Shown here: positions 1 through 7,529 of the stretch, one piece after another
How the letters are laid out: each line of letters opens with the position of its first letter
How positions within the stretch are numbered: position 1 is the first letter of the stretch
NCBI GenBank assembly: GCA_905233765.1
Contig: CAJOCU010000035.1
Coordinates: 1-32,259, forward strand
Reading direction: 5' to 3'
Length of the DNA stretch: 32,259 bases
Source: an uncultured Bacteroidaceae bacterium
GTDB lineage: Bacteria > Bacteroidota > Bacteroidia > Bacteroidales > Bacteroidaceae
The notes under the pieces: model-generated
What the model saw: the letters and a program-made list of their open reading frames with translations, nothing else
Told to the model about the DNA's origin: nothing
Database searches by the model: none
Translations under genes and position numbers: made by a program

Positions 1-732
1 AGCCCCTCCCATTGGGATGGGAGAAAGGGAGTCGGCGACGGCTTTATCCGCAATGAATTCGAGATTCATGCGCACCTCGCGGCGCATGAGCCAGGCGGCG
101 GGGTTCCACCAGAAGAGGATGCAGACCACCTGTGAGAAGAGGATGTCGAGGGTGTGCCAACCGCGGACGTGCGCCTGTTCATGGATGAGTACCTCGCGCA
201 ATGTCTGCTCGTCCATGCCGTCGGGATGGATGAATATCCACGGACCGAAGGAGAAGGGGCTGCAGGGACGAGGGAAACACCTCACCCCCACCCCCTCTCC
301 AAAAGGCGAGGGGAGCTGCTTGACGAGCGGGCACGTACACCTTAAATATATAATGTACGCAATCTGCCAGAGCAGTTTCAACGTCATCCACACGACGGGA
401 ATGAGGTAGAGAATCGCCCAGAGAGCCATCATGCCTACGAACCACATGCCGCAGCCGGGCTCGCTCTGCTCAATGCCCAACGTGGAGACACGCATAGCGG
501 TGACTTCAATGGTGGGCAGCACATAACTGGCGTAGGCTTCGGCCATGTCCGTGGCAGCAGTATCGGCAGTCAAGAGTGCCTGCACGTCGCACAATGGCAA
601 CAGGAAGGCGGTCAGGTAGATCCCCCACAGCATCAGACGGCGCACACCGAAGAACGTGTCCCTGTGCATCACCACCTGAAACAGCAGGCAGAGCAGGGCG
701 AGGATGAGGTTGAGTTTTATGATGTATAGCAT
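1..732 (-). CDS. BlaR1-like M56 family membrane metalloprotease, 3' end beyond window
   Basis: The minus strand is open for 244 codons from an ATG at 732 to the window edge, so the C-terminus is missing. Hydrophobic segments lie near residues 3-20, 33-50 and 96-128. The zinc-protease motif HEQAH is at residues 184-188, followed by FWWNPAAW (207-214) and a glutamate in LEFIAD (225) that fits the third zinc ligand. M56 proteins of the BlaR1/MecR1 type sense a signal in the envelope and trigger cleavage of a partner repressor. The ATG lies 3 nt after the stop of the BlaI-type gene, the usual repressor-sensor operon. Bacteroidota carry many such pairs not linked to beta-lactam resistance, and no beta-lactamase is visible here, so the signal is unknown. 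Residues about 140-151 come from an inserted-looking repeat, and the residues at the window edge are encoded by another small palindrome. Confidence 0.88.
   Translation of the reverse strand, partial: MLYIIKLNLILALLCLLFQVVMHRDTFFGVRRLMLWGIYLTAFLLPLCDVQALLTADTAATDMAEAYASYVLPTIEVTAMRVSTLGIEQSEPGCGMWFVGMMALWAILYLIPVVWMTLKLLWQIAYIIYLRCTCPLVKQLPSPFGEGVGVRCFPRPCSPFSFGPWIFIHPDGMDEQTLREVLIHEQAHVRGWHTLDILFSQVVCILFWWNPAAWLMRREVRMNLEFIADKAVADSLSPIPMGGA
6..23. repeat. Short perfect palindrome at the window edge, inside the M56 gene
   Basis: CTCCCAT (6-12) and ATGGGAG (17-23) are perfect inverted arms around TGGG. The segment encodes SPIPMG just after the LEFIAD motif, where related proteases usually have an unrelated sequence. 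It may be the edge of a second repeat insertion, but the window ends here. Confidence 0.35.
280..316. repeat. Palindromic GC-rich repeat in frame inside the M56 protease gene
   Basis: A pyrimidine-rich run is followed by a hairpin, CCCCTCTCC then AAAA then GGCGAGGGG, with one mismatch in nine pairs. On the minus strand it reads LPSPFGEGVGVR in the protease. This peptide resembles the translated form of small dispersed repeats common in Bacteroidota intergenic regions. It sits in the loop between the membrane segment and the protease domain, where extra residues could be tolerated. Confidence 0.6.
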
Positions 733-735
733 ATC

Positions 736-1092
736 CTATTTCTTTTCTATCTCATTGATAATCTCTCTCAGCTCCTCGGCGCTGAGCTTCTGTTCACGAG
801 CAAAGAAGGATACGACATCCTTGATGGAACCGTCAAGGTAGCGGTCAATGAGCGAGCCAAGACGCGAGTGACCATAGTCCTTCTTTTCCACGATGGGCCA
901 ATAGACATAGCCTCGCCCTTCACGACGATGGTCGAGGTAGCCTTTGCGCTCCAGCGACTGGAACACATTCTGGATGCCGTTGAGCAGCGGTTGCGGCTCG
1001 GGATAGCGCATGAGCACGTCGCGTGGCGTACATTCGCCCAGCTGCCAGATGTGCTCCATCACTTCTTCTTCCTTTTGACTGAGTTTGATCAT
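736..1092 (-). CDS. BlaI/MecI/CopY family transcriptional repressor
   Basis: A 118-residue protein beginning MIKLSQKEEEVMEHIW. It has the BlaI-family winged-helix N-terminus with the helix-turn-helix region around residues 20-55 and a charged C-terminal dimerisation tail ending in IEKK. The family represses its own operon until the partner M56 protease is activated. The open frame runs 44 codons further upstream, but that stretch has no family similarity, and the ATG at 1092 gives the normal family length. The M56 gene starts 3 nt downstream. I could not identify an operator with certainty in the 252-nt spacer shared with thyA. Confidence 0.9.
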   Translation of the reverse strand: MIKLSQKEEEVMEHIWQLGECTPRDVLMRYPEPQPLLNGIQNVFQSLERKGYLDHRREGRGYVYWPIVEKKDYGHSRLGSLIDRYLDGSIKDVVSFFAREQKLSAEELREIINEIEKK

Positions 1093-1292
1093 AACTAAAA
1101 AGTATGATTTAATGATTTGGAGAGTTATTGATAAGGTCGGATGAAAGCGTGATATACGATTCCGACGGTGCAAAGGAAAGGAGAATATATCAAATATGCA
1201 AGAGCGAGGCTTGGGATTTAACATTTCCTAAATGTTGAATAACGTATGAGAGAAAAGTGGGGAGGGTTCGTATAGTTTTCTACGAAACTATT

Positions 1293-1322
1293 TTTGAATG
1301 TAGATTCTTAATCGTATCTTTG
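1293..1322 (+). promoter_or_regulatory. Predicted promoter of thyA-folA
   Basis: TTTG at 1293-1296 and TATCTTTG at 1315-1322, 18 nt apart, match the Bacteroidetes primary sigma pattern. The ATG of thyA follows 22 nt downstream. Confidence 0.7.
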
Positions 1323-1344
1323 TGCCCGCAAACGGAACAGAACA

Positions 1345-2139
1345 ATGAAGCAATACTTAGATTTACTGCAACGCATCCTGGACGAGGGGGCGGTGAAGAC
1401 GGACCGCACGGGCACGGGCACGAAGAGCGTGTTCGGACATCAGATGAGGTTCCACATGGCGGACGGGTTCCCGCTGCTAACGACCAAGAAGCTGCACCTG
1501 CGCAGCATCATCCACGAGCTGCTGTGGTTCCTGCGCGGCGACACGAATATCCAGTACCTGCATGACAATAAGGTGACAATATGGGATGAATGGGCCGATG
1601 AAAACGGCGATTTAGGGCCTGTGTATGGACACCAATGGCGGTCGTGGCCGGACTACAACGGCGGCACCATCGACCAGATTGCCAACGTGGTGGACTTGAT
1701 CAAGCATCACCCGGATTCACGTCGCATGATGGTGTCGGCATGGAACGTGGCGGAGGTGGATCAGATGGCGCTGCCACCGTGCCACTGCCTGTTCCAGTTC
1801 TATGTGGCCGACGGGCGACTGAGCCTGCAGCTGTACCAGCGCTCGGCAGACACGTTCCTGGGCGTGCCGTTCAACATCGCTAGCTATGCGCTGTTGCTAC
1901 AGATGATGGCACAGGTAACGGGCCTTGAGGCAGGCGACTTCATACACACGACGGGCGACACACACCTGTACCTGAACCATATCGAGCAGGCACAGCTACA
2001 GCTGACGCGCACACCGCGTCCCCTACCCCACATGGTGATCAACCCGGATGTGAAGGATATCTTCAGCTTCCGCTACGAGGACTTCCAGCTGGAGGGCTAC
2101 GACCCGTGGCCGCATATCAAAGCGGAGGTGGCGGTGTGA
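1345..2139 (+). CDS. thyA: Thymidylate synthase
   Basis: A 264-residue protein, the same length as the E. coli enzyme. It methylates dUMP to dTMP using methylenetetrahydrofolate, producing dihydrofolate. The catalytic cysteine is C146 in [10 protein letters not shown], at the position found in E. coli. The N-terminal phosphate-binding arginine region (DRTGTGT, residues 20-26), the RRMM segment and the [21 protein letters not shown] signature are all present. It is followed 38 nt later by dihydrofolate reductase, which recycles the dihydrofolate made here, so the two form a metabolic operon. The start is set by the promoter just upstream and by family length. Confidence 0.97.
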   Translation: MKQYLDLLQRILDEGAVKTDRTGTGTKSVFGHQMRFHMADGFPLLTTKKLHLRSIIHELLWFLRGDTNIQYLHDNKVTIWDEWADENGDLGPVYGHQWRSWPDYNGGTIDQIANVVDLIKHHPDSRRMMVSAWNVAEVDQMALPPCHCLFQFYVADGRLSLQLYQRSADTFLGVPFNIASYALLLQMMAQVTGLEAGDFIHTTGDTHLYLNHIEQAQLQLTRTPRPLPHMVINPDVKDIFSFRYEDFQLEGYDPWPHIKAEVAV

Positions 2140-2145
2140 AGCGCT

Positions 2146-2174
2146 GTTTAAAGTTTAAGGTTTAAAGTTTAAAG
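2146..2174. repeat. GTTTAAAG-type tandem spacer between thyA and folA
   Basis: Four imperfect copies of a GTTTAAA heptamer unit fill the spacer up to 3 nt before the folA ATG. Similar tracts occur at 2658-2706, 7404-7527 and 22201-22240. Confidence 0.7.
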
Positions 2175-2177
2175 ACA

Positions 2178-2666
2178 ATGCTGACACTCATTGCGGCGGT
2201 GGCGGAGAACGGAGCCATCGGATTCCAGAACAAGTTGCTGTATTGGCTGCCCAACGACCTGAAGCGGTTCAAGGCGCTGACAACAGGTCACACCATTGTG
2301 ATGGGGCGCAAGACGTTTGAGTCGCTGCCCAAGGGTGCGTTGCCCAACCGCAGGAACATCGTGTTGACAAAAAACGCCCATTTCACCGCGGAAAACACAG
2401 AGACATTCGCCTCGCTGCAGCAGGCATTAGCGGCCTGCAAGCCGGACGAAGATGTCTTCGTCATCGGTGGCGCCAGCGTCTATCAGCAGGCACTACCCTA
2501 TGCCGACCGCCTCTGCCTGACGCTCGTCCACGATACTCCCGATGAAGCCGATGCATACTTCCCCCAGCTCAACCCCGAGGAATGGAAGGTGGAAACAGAA
2601 GAAAAGCACGACGCAGATGAGCGCCATGCCTTTGCCTATACCTTTATAGATTATGTAAGGGTTTAA
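2178..2666 (+). CDS. folA: Dihydrofolate reductase
   Basis: A 162-residue protein that reduces dihydrofolate to tetrahydrofolate with NADPH. The active-site acid is D27 in LPNDLKRFK. The NADPH-binding MGRKTFESLP (42-51) and VIGGASVY (95-102) motifs are intact. Length is normal for bacterial chromosomal DHFR. It lies directly behind thyA and probably shares its promoter. The last codon and stop overlap the beginning of a GTTTAAG-type repeat tract. Confidence 0.97.
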   Translation: MLTLIAAVAENGAIGFQNKLLYWLPNDLKRFKALTTGHTIVMGRKTFESLPKGALPNRRNIVLTKNAHFTAENTETFASLQQALAACKPDEDVFVIGGASVYQQALPYADRLCLTLVHDTPDEADAYFPQLNPEEWKVETEEKHDADERHAFAYTFIDYVRV

Positions 2667-2706
2667 GGGTTTAAGAGTTCAAGGGGTTCAAGAGTTTAAG
2701 GGGTTC
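2658..2706. repeat. GTTTAAG/GTTCAAG tandem spacer between folA and rsmD
   Basis: About seven degenerate 7-9 nt units alternating GTTTAAG and GTTCAAG run from the last codon of folA to the stop codon of the convergent rsmD. No strong terminator hairpin is seen between these convergent genes, so the tract occupies the whole spacer. Confidence 0.65.
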
Positions 2707-3291
2707 CTACTGAAAGAACGAGAAGTTGACACTCCCATAGGCGCGATGCCCGATGAAATGGGGATGTTCGGAGAAATCCTGCGCCTTGCCGTGTTCCAGC
2801 ACGAAGAGTCCCCCCTCTTTTAATAAGGCCCCCTCCCGACCTCCCCGAGGGGCATCGTTCGTCATTCGTAATTCGTCATTAAAAACGAGGTCTGGCAGCT
2901 GCTCTAACTGAGGTAGCGCATAGGGCGGATCGGCGAAGATGAAGTCGTAGGAGCCCGGCGCCTTCTTCAGGAAACGAAGGACATCGGCACGCAGGAGCGT
3001 TACGTCCGGCTCAGCCTTTAACACGCGCAGGAACTGACGGATAAAAGAGATATGCTGAGCGTCGAGCTCCACGGCTGTGACATGAGAACAGCCGCGCGAG
3101 AGCAACTCCAGCGTGATGCTCCCCGTGCCAGCGAACAGGTCCAGAGCTGTCGGCGTGCTCTCCTCGAAATCAATATACGAGCGCAGCACGTTGAACAGGT
3201 TCTCCTTGGCGAAGTCCGTGGTGGGACGTGCCTTGAACGAGCGCGGCACATCGAAATGGCGACCTTTGTATTTCCCTGCCACTACGCGCAT
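2707..3291 (-). CDS. rsmD: 16S rRNA (guanine(966)-N2)-methyltransferase
   Basis: A 194-residue Rossmann-fold methyltransferase of the RsmD family, which methylates G966 of 16S rRNA in the 30S subunit. The N-terminal MRVVAGKYKG and RPTTDFAKENLFN segments are typical of Bacteroidota RsmD. The SAM-binding DLFAGTGSITLELLSRG (51-67) and the catalytic DPPY (121-124) are intact. The family is usually about 178 residues long. The excess is explained by an in-frame segment at residues 138-155 that looks like an inserted repeat. The gene starts 2 nt after the DUF3822 stop, a pairing I recall as common in Bacteroidota. Confidence 0.94.
   Translation of the reverse strand: MRVVAGKYKGRHFDVPRSFKARPTTDFAKENLFNVLRSYIDFEESTPTALDLFAGTGSITLELLSRGCSHVTAVELDAQHISFIRQFLRVLKAEPDVTLLRADVLRFLKKAPGSYDFIFADPPYALPQLEQLPDLVFNDELRMTNDAPRGGREGALLKEGGLFVLEHGKAQDFSEHPHFIGHRAYGSVNFSFFQ
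2827..2880. repeat. 54-nt repeat-like segment in frame inside rsmD
   Basis: The segment encodes residues 138-155 (NDELRMTNDAPRGGREGA) between the conserved LPDLVF and LLKEGGLFVLEHGK motifs. It is exactly 18 codons long. Half is a GC-rich CCTCCCGACCTCCCC/GAGGGG stretch, and half is a run of ATTCGTCATTCGT-type units. The second half resembles the AT-rich segment over the tatD start at 9826-9852. Confidence 0.65.
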
Positions 3292-3293
3292 AA

Positions 3294-4127
3294 TCAGAGC
3301 CTGTTTAACAGCAACGCCTTCAGGTCGGCCGGCACCTGTTTCTCACGCGTCAATGGGACTCGTGGGAAGAGGTCGTTGTGCGTAAGAACATCCACGTGTA
3401 GCAGATATTCCGACAAAGACTGCCTTAGGGCCTCCAAGTCATCCGTTACCGCAAGGCAAAGCGTCAAATGATCGGTCAACGCCTGAAAGCCTAAAGCCTG
3501 CCATGTGTTCAAGGCGAAGTAGAGGGAATCGGTGTTGTTCTCTGTCGCGAAGCAGTTGGCGAAGCGCAGGTGACCGTCGGCAAAGGCGTAGAGGGAAAAG
3601 CCATTCTCCTCGGGGCAGAGGAACATGCGACGTGCTCCCGTGAGGGGCACATCCTCGTCGTAGCGCAACAGACGTTCCATGAGCATCGCACGCGAGGCGA
3701 AGAAGCGCGCCGTGGGATAGAACTGAAGGATCGTCTCCTCAACATCGGAGGGGATGGCGTACAACTCCACAGATTCCAACTGTGGCTGAATTGTATAAGC
3801 CACCCGTAGAGAATCCATCTCCTCGTTAGCGAAAGTGAGGCCATAGAGCGGTGATGCCTCGTCGCGATGGAACTCCTCTAACGGCACCCGCGTTGATGGC
3901 GAGCAAATCAGCACATAAGCCTGGTCTATCTGACTATTGAAGTAGTCTGGCTTACAGAGCTCCTGTTGAAGCTGCTGCGCCAGTGAGACGCTATCGGAAC
4001 GACGGAAATGCTCACCACGCACAAGACTGCTCGTCTGCGGATCACAGACGAAAAAAGAAAATCCATCCGCGTGCAAGCGGATGGATAGACTTAATGGATA
4101 ATACGACTTATTCCCAGTTGCCGGCAT
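3294..4127 (-). CDS. DUF3822 family protein of unknown function
   Basis: A 277-residue protein starting MPATGNKSYYPLSLSIRL. The sequence fits DUF3822, a Bacteroidota family with no established function that is typically encoded next to rsmD, as here. No signal peptide or membrane segment is evident, so it is probably cytoplasmic. The ATG at 4127 makes the gene overlap the 3' end of the upstream gene by 20 nt. A GTG at 4154 is a less likely alternative start. The overlap suggests translational coupling. Confidence 0.75.
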   Translation of the reverse strand: MPATGNKSYYPLSLSIRLHADGFSFFVCDPQTSSLVRGEHFRRSDSVSLAQQLQQELCKPDYFNSQIDQAYVLICSPSTRVPLEEFHRDEASPLYGLTFANEEMDSLRVAYTIQPQLESVELYAIPSDVEETILQFYPTARFFASRAMLMERLLRYDEDVPLTGARRMFLCPEENGFSLYAFADGHLRFANCFATENNTDSLYFALNTWQALGFQALTDHLTLCLAVTDDLEALRQSLSEYLLHVDVLTHNDLFPRVPLTREKQVPADLKALLLNRL

Positions 4128-4794
4128 TGTTGTTCCAGTTGCTGAGGTCACCAATCTTCAAACCGGGGTAGTTGCCCATATCATCTGCCAACTGACGGCG
4201 ATTGACAATTTCACGGTCACCATTACGTCCCATATTCTTGAGGAACGAAGCATCAGGAGCACAGCACTCCATGACATACTGCGTAGTACCGGAACGCGTA
4301 ATGGTGAGGAACGTGTTCAACTCGAAGGTGTCGCCCTCAGCATAGGGGATATAACGGAGGCTGTCAGCATCAAAGCCCTCGCCGAAGAGAGAATCACTGA
4401 GGTTCACCCACGTAGTATCACGACGGAACCCCTGCAGACCGTTGGCAGCGATGGCAGCAGCGTCGCCGCTGTTCACGATGGCAGCAGCCTTTGTCTCGGT
4501 AAGTCCCTTCTCCATCTGCTCGTCGGTAAGGGTTCCTTCCTTGACGATCTTAGGAATACGTCCGTTACGCACGAATTCAACGAGTTTCCAGAGGCTGTCA
4601 CAATAGGCTGCCTCGGGACTCTGAAGCTTATACTCCTCCTGAGCAGCACGAATCTGAAGCAGACGTGCCTTGACAGCATTTTCACGAAGGGTAATTTCCG
4701 ACTTGAAGTCGATGTCATCTTGAATACTACGCCAGCAAATAAAGAGCAGGCCAATGACACAAAGCACTAAAAGTACATTAAAAATCTTTTTCAT
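4108..4794 (-). CDS. Conserved-looking membrane-anchored protein of unknown function
   Basis: A 228-residue protein from the ATG at 4794 (MKKIFNVLLVLCVIGLLFICW). It has one N-terminal membrane segment at about residues 3-22, then a charged, possibly coiled-coil stretch (about 25-60), then a soluble domain presumably outside the cytoplasm. The C-terminus is asparagine-rich (DLSNWNNNAGNWE). I do not recognise a named domain. It heads a likely operon with DUF3822 and rsmD. The frame extends 16 codons further upstream, but that part covers the promoter, so the MKK start is preferred. Confidence 0.75.
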   Translation of the reverse strand: MKKIFNVLLVLCVIGLLFICWRSIQDDIDFKSEITLRENAVKARLLQIRAAQEEYKLQSPEAAYCDSLWKLVEFVRNGRIPKIVKEGTLTDEQMEKGLTETKAAAIVNSGDAAAIAANGLQGFRRDTTWVNLSDSLFGEGFDADSLRYIPYAEGDTFELNTFLTITRSGTTQYVMECCAPDASFLKNMGRNGDREIVNRRQLADDMGNYPGLKIGDLSNWNNNAGNWE

Positions 4795-4831
4795 AACGCG
4801 TATATGAAGCTTTTTGTTTATATTTGCATCG

Positions 4832-4866
4832 CAAAAGTACAAGAATTATTTGAATACACCGCAAAA
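4832..4866 (-). promoter_or_regulatory. Predicted promoter of the unknown gene-DUF3822-rsmD operon
   Basis: On the minus strand TACTTTTG (4832-4839) is preceded by TTTTG (4862-4866) with 22 nt between. On the plus strand TATATTTG at 4819-4826 is a possible -7 box for the helicase gene. The two start regions would face and overlap each other, but the plus-strand box lacks a good -33 element. Confidence 0.5.
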
Positions 4867-4888
4867 ACCTCGCTTTTTTTCACGTTCG

Positions 4889-6322
4889 ATGACGATAAAT
4901 AGTCAATTAAAGGGCTTTATCCTTGAGAAATTCGGATTTCAACCCACTCCAGAGCAGGAAAAAGCCATCGAAATGATGGCCGACTTCGTGATTGAGCGAG
5001 AGAGCGACGGATTATTTCTTCTTAGAGGTTTCGCCGGCACTGGAAAGACGTCGCTCGTGGGCGCACTCGTGAAATGTCTCGATGCAATGCAACAGCACAC
5101 GGTGCTAATGGCTCCCACAGGTCGCGCGGCAAAAGTATTCTCTATCCACGCACATCATCAGGCCTATACCATACACAAACGAATCTATCGACAAAAGACC
5201 TTTACAGGGGACATGGCAGACTTCATGCAAAACGTCAACCTGATGAAACATACACTATTCATCGTGGATGAAGCCTCCATGATCAGCAATGAAGGGCTCG
5301 GCAGCAGCATGTTCGGCACAGGCCACCTGCTGGACGACCTCATCCAGTTTGTCTATTCCGGCGAGGGATGTCGCTTAATGCTCGTAGGCGACACGGCACA
5401 GCTTCCTCCCGTAAACGAGGAACTGAGTCCTGCTCTGTCATCTGACTTCCTGAGCGGCTACGGGTTGAAGGTTCATGAGATCGCGCTCACGCAAGTGGTT
5501 CGTCAGCTCACAGATTCGGGCATTCTATGGAACGCCACAATGCTACGCCAGCAGATTGCTAACGATGAGGCGTGGGGACTGCCGAAGCTGCGACTGAAGG
5601 GGTTCCCGGATGTGCAATATATGCCGGGGAATGAACTCATCGAGGCGCTGGAGCAGGCATACTACCAATGCGGCACGGACCAGACCATCGTCATCACACG
5701 GTCCAACGCCCGCGCCAACGCCTTCAACCAGGGCATCCGCGGACGCATTCTCGGCTACGAGGAAGAGCTGACTGGCGGCGACCAACTGATGATCGTGAAG
5801 AACAACTATCACTGGGTGAAGCCCGAAGGCGTCGAGGAACCAGAGAGCACACAAATGGACTTCATCGCAAACGGAGACGTGGCAACCATCCGTCGGTATC
5901 GCAACGAACGCGAGATGCACGGTTTCAGGTTTGTGGACGTCACGCTCACATTTCCCGATTATGATGATATGGAAGTTGAAGCCACCGCCATTCTCAATAC
6001 CCTCATGAGCGAATCCCCTGCCCTCACCCGCCAGCAACAGGAGACGCTCTTCCAGCACGTATGGGACGACTACCCCGAATTGCTCAATAAGCGCGACCGC
6101 ATGAAAGCCGTAAAGGAAGACCCGTTCTTCAATGCCTTACAAATCAAATATGCCTACGCCGTTACCTGCCACAAAGCACAGGGCGGGCAGTGGCAGCGCG
6201 TGTTCATCGATCAGGGGTATATAACGGAGGAGATGCTCACAGTCGACTACTTTCGATGGCTCTACACAGCGCTGACGCGCGCCACGGAAACAGTCTATCT
6301 CGTGAACTGGCCCACGATATAA
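4889..6322 (+). CDS. RecD-like ATP-dependent DNA helicase (AAA family)
   Basis: A 477-residue superfamily 1B helicase. Walker A is GFAGTGKT (47-54), a PTGRAA motif is at 76-81, and Walker B is FIVDEAS (124-130). The C-terminal half has the UvrD/RecD-type YAYAVTCHKAQGGQW and WLYTALTRAT motifs. It is much shorter than RecD2 and lacks an obvious N-terminal extension. It matches the stand-alone RecD-like helicases found in Bacteroidota, whose cellular role is poorly defined. The ATG at 4889 is chosen over a TTG at 4814 because the intervening residues are not family-like and cover the promoter region. Confidence 0.9.
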   Translation: MTINSQLKGFILEKFGFQPTPEQEKAIEMMADFVIERESDGLFLLRGFAGTGKTSLVGALVKCLDAMQQHTVLMAPTGRAAKVFSIHAHHQAYTIHKRIYRQKTFTGDMADFMQNVNLMKHTLFIVDEASMISNEGLGSSMFGTGHLLDDLIQFVYSGEGCRLMLVGDTAQLPPVNEELSPALSSDFLSGYGLKVHEIALTQVVRQLTDSGILWNATMLRQQIANDEAWGLPKLRLKGFPDVQYMPGNELIEALEQAYYQCGTDQTIVITRSNARANAFNQGIRGRILGYEEELTGGDQLMIVKNNYHWVKPEGVEEPESTQMDFIANGDVATIRRYRNEREMHGFRFVDVTLTFPDYDDMEVEATAILNTLMSESPALTRQQQETLFQHVWDDYPELLNKRDRMKAVKEDPFFNALQIKYAYAVTCHKAQGGQWQRVFIDQGYITEEMLTVDYFRWLYTALTRATETVYLVNWPTI

Positions 6323-6326
6323 AGAA

Positions 6327-6348
6327 AAGGCCGCCATCTGGCGGCCTT
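6327..6348. terminator. Bidirectional intrinsic terminator between helicase and exbD
   Basis: AAGGCCGCC, loop ATCT, GGCGGCCTT is a perfect 9-bp stem. It is followed by a pyrimidine tract on the plus strand and by TTTTCTTT on the minus strand. It separates two convergent genes. Confidence 0.85.
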
Positions 6349-6358
6349 CTCTCTTATA

Positions 6359-6808
6359 TCAGTTTCTGCGGGTTGCAGAGTAGTTTATCTTCAAAGCCCA
6401 TGACTTACGCAACACCTCCTTGATATCTGTGATGATACCCATTTGTGTGTGCTGGTCAATCTTCATGGACATCACCTGCGAAGCGGGATCAGGCATTGTA
6501 GTACGTTCCTGTGCCACGAAGTCCATTACCTCACGCGGTTCTGCATAGCGGTCGTTGAGCTGGATACGAGTACCCGAACCCATCTGAGCACGCAGCTGGT
6601 CGGTTGGAGGACCTACATAGATGAACGACACACACGACTTCTTCTCCAGCTTTTCAAGTTCAGTACCCGATGGAACGGTGAACTTCACCTTCAGCGTCAC
6701 CTCACGCATAGTGGTAACAATCATGAAGAAGAACAGGATTGTGAAGATCAAGTCAGGGAGAGATGAGGTATTCATCTCCGGCATTTCGCGTCCTTGTTTC
6801 TTAGCCAT
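6359..6808 (-). CDS. exbD: ExbD/TolR family biopolymer transport protein (second copy)
   Basis: A 149-residue protein with a short cytoplasmic N-terminus, one membrane segment (about residues 17-34, LPDLIFTILFFFMIVTT) containing the proton-path aspartate, and a periplasmic domain. ExbD works with ExbB in the inner membrane to turn the proton gradient into force on TonB. It is the last gene of the exbB-membrane protein-exbD-exbD operon and starts 2 nt after the preceding exbD. Bacteroidota commonly carry such paired, divergent ExbD proteins. Confidence 0.92.
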   Translation of the reverse strand: MAKKQGREMPEMNTSSLPDLIFTILFFFMIVTTMREVTLKVKFTVPSGTELEKLEKKSCVSFIYVGPPTDQLRAQMGSGTRIQLNDRYAEPREVMDFVAQERTTMPDPASQVMSMKIDQHTQMGIITDIKEVLRKSWALKINYSATRRN

Positions 6809-6810
6809 AA

Positions 6811-7398
6811 CTAGTTTCCTCCATAGTTTTTAGGTTCGGCCTCAGAAATCTTCTGGGGATAATATGTACGGATGGCTACCTGTTCGTCATCAGACAGGCG
6901 AGCATAGGGGCGACCGAACTTAGCAATAGCCAAGTCATCACGCAGCTCGTTGTAGGCAGCTACCAACTCGTTCTGCACCTGGAAATAGACATTATAAGGT
7001 GTACCACGGTCCGTCTGTACAGAAATCACATGTTTATCAGTAACATAGCAAGTTCCGAGCAGGTCGATTTCCTTGGCATGCAACTCCGGCAGCTTCGGGT
7101 TGTTATTCTTGTTCTGGATGAACTCCTTGGCACGTGCGCGAAGCTGGTTGATATCGATAAAGTCATGATTGACCATCAGGTAGCCAGCAGCGTTCAGGCG
7201 CACATTGAGGACGTTGCGCTCCTTCACATCAATCTGTGCATCCTCTTGATTGGGCTCGGGCGGCTGCGGGAGTCGGCGTGCCAAACCCATGTCGGTGTCC
7301 ATAGAGGTTGTCACCAGGAAGAAGATGAGCAGGATGAAAGAGATGTCCGCAGTCGAACTCGAGTTCAGCCCAGGCACTTTCTTTTTCTTTCTTGCCAT
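6811..7398 (-). CDS. exbD: ExbD/TolR family biopolymer transport protein (first copy)
   Basis: A 195-residue protein with a basic N-terminus (MARKKKKVPGLNSSS), the conserved membrane segment ADISFILLIFFLVTT (about 18-32) with its aspartate, and a longer periplasmic domain than the next copy. Its proline-rich linker PQPPEPN follows the membrane segment. It probably forms an inner-membrane complex with ExbB and TonB. The C-terminus (PYARLSDDEQVAIRTYYPQ) is specific to the Bacteroidota longer ExbD type. The gene is preceded by a large inverted repeat in the leader. Confidence 0.93.
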   Translation of the reverse strand: MARKKKKVPGLNSSSTADISFILLIFFLVTTSMDTDMGLARRLPQPPEPNQEDAQIDVKERNVLNVRLNAAGYLMVNHDFIDINQLRARAKEFIQNKNNNPKLPELHAKEIDLLGTCYVTDKHVISVQTDRGTPYNVYFQVQNELVAAYNELRDDLAIAKFGRPYARLSDDEQVAIRTYYPQKISEAEPKNYGGN

Positions 7399-7403
7399 AA
7401 TTG

Positions 7404-7527
7404 GTTTAAAGTTTAATGTTTAAAGTTTAATGTAGGATGTTTAAAGTCTAAAGAATAATGATTGTTTCATGCATGAATACTATCTGCATCAGAATTCTCA
7501 TTAAACTTTAAACTTTAAACATTAAAC
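7404..7527. repeat. 29-bp AT-rich inverted repeat inside the exb operon
   Basis: The arms 7404-7432 and 7499-7527 are built of GTTTAAA/GTTTAATG units and pair over 29 positions with two mismatches, around a 66-nt loop. The arms lie between the stop of the membrane protein gene and the ATG of the first exbD, so the minus-strand transcript could form a long hairpin there. An additional GTTTAAAG-like unit is at about 7439-7453. Confidence 0.75.
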
Positions 7528-7529
7528 TT

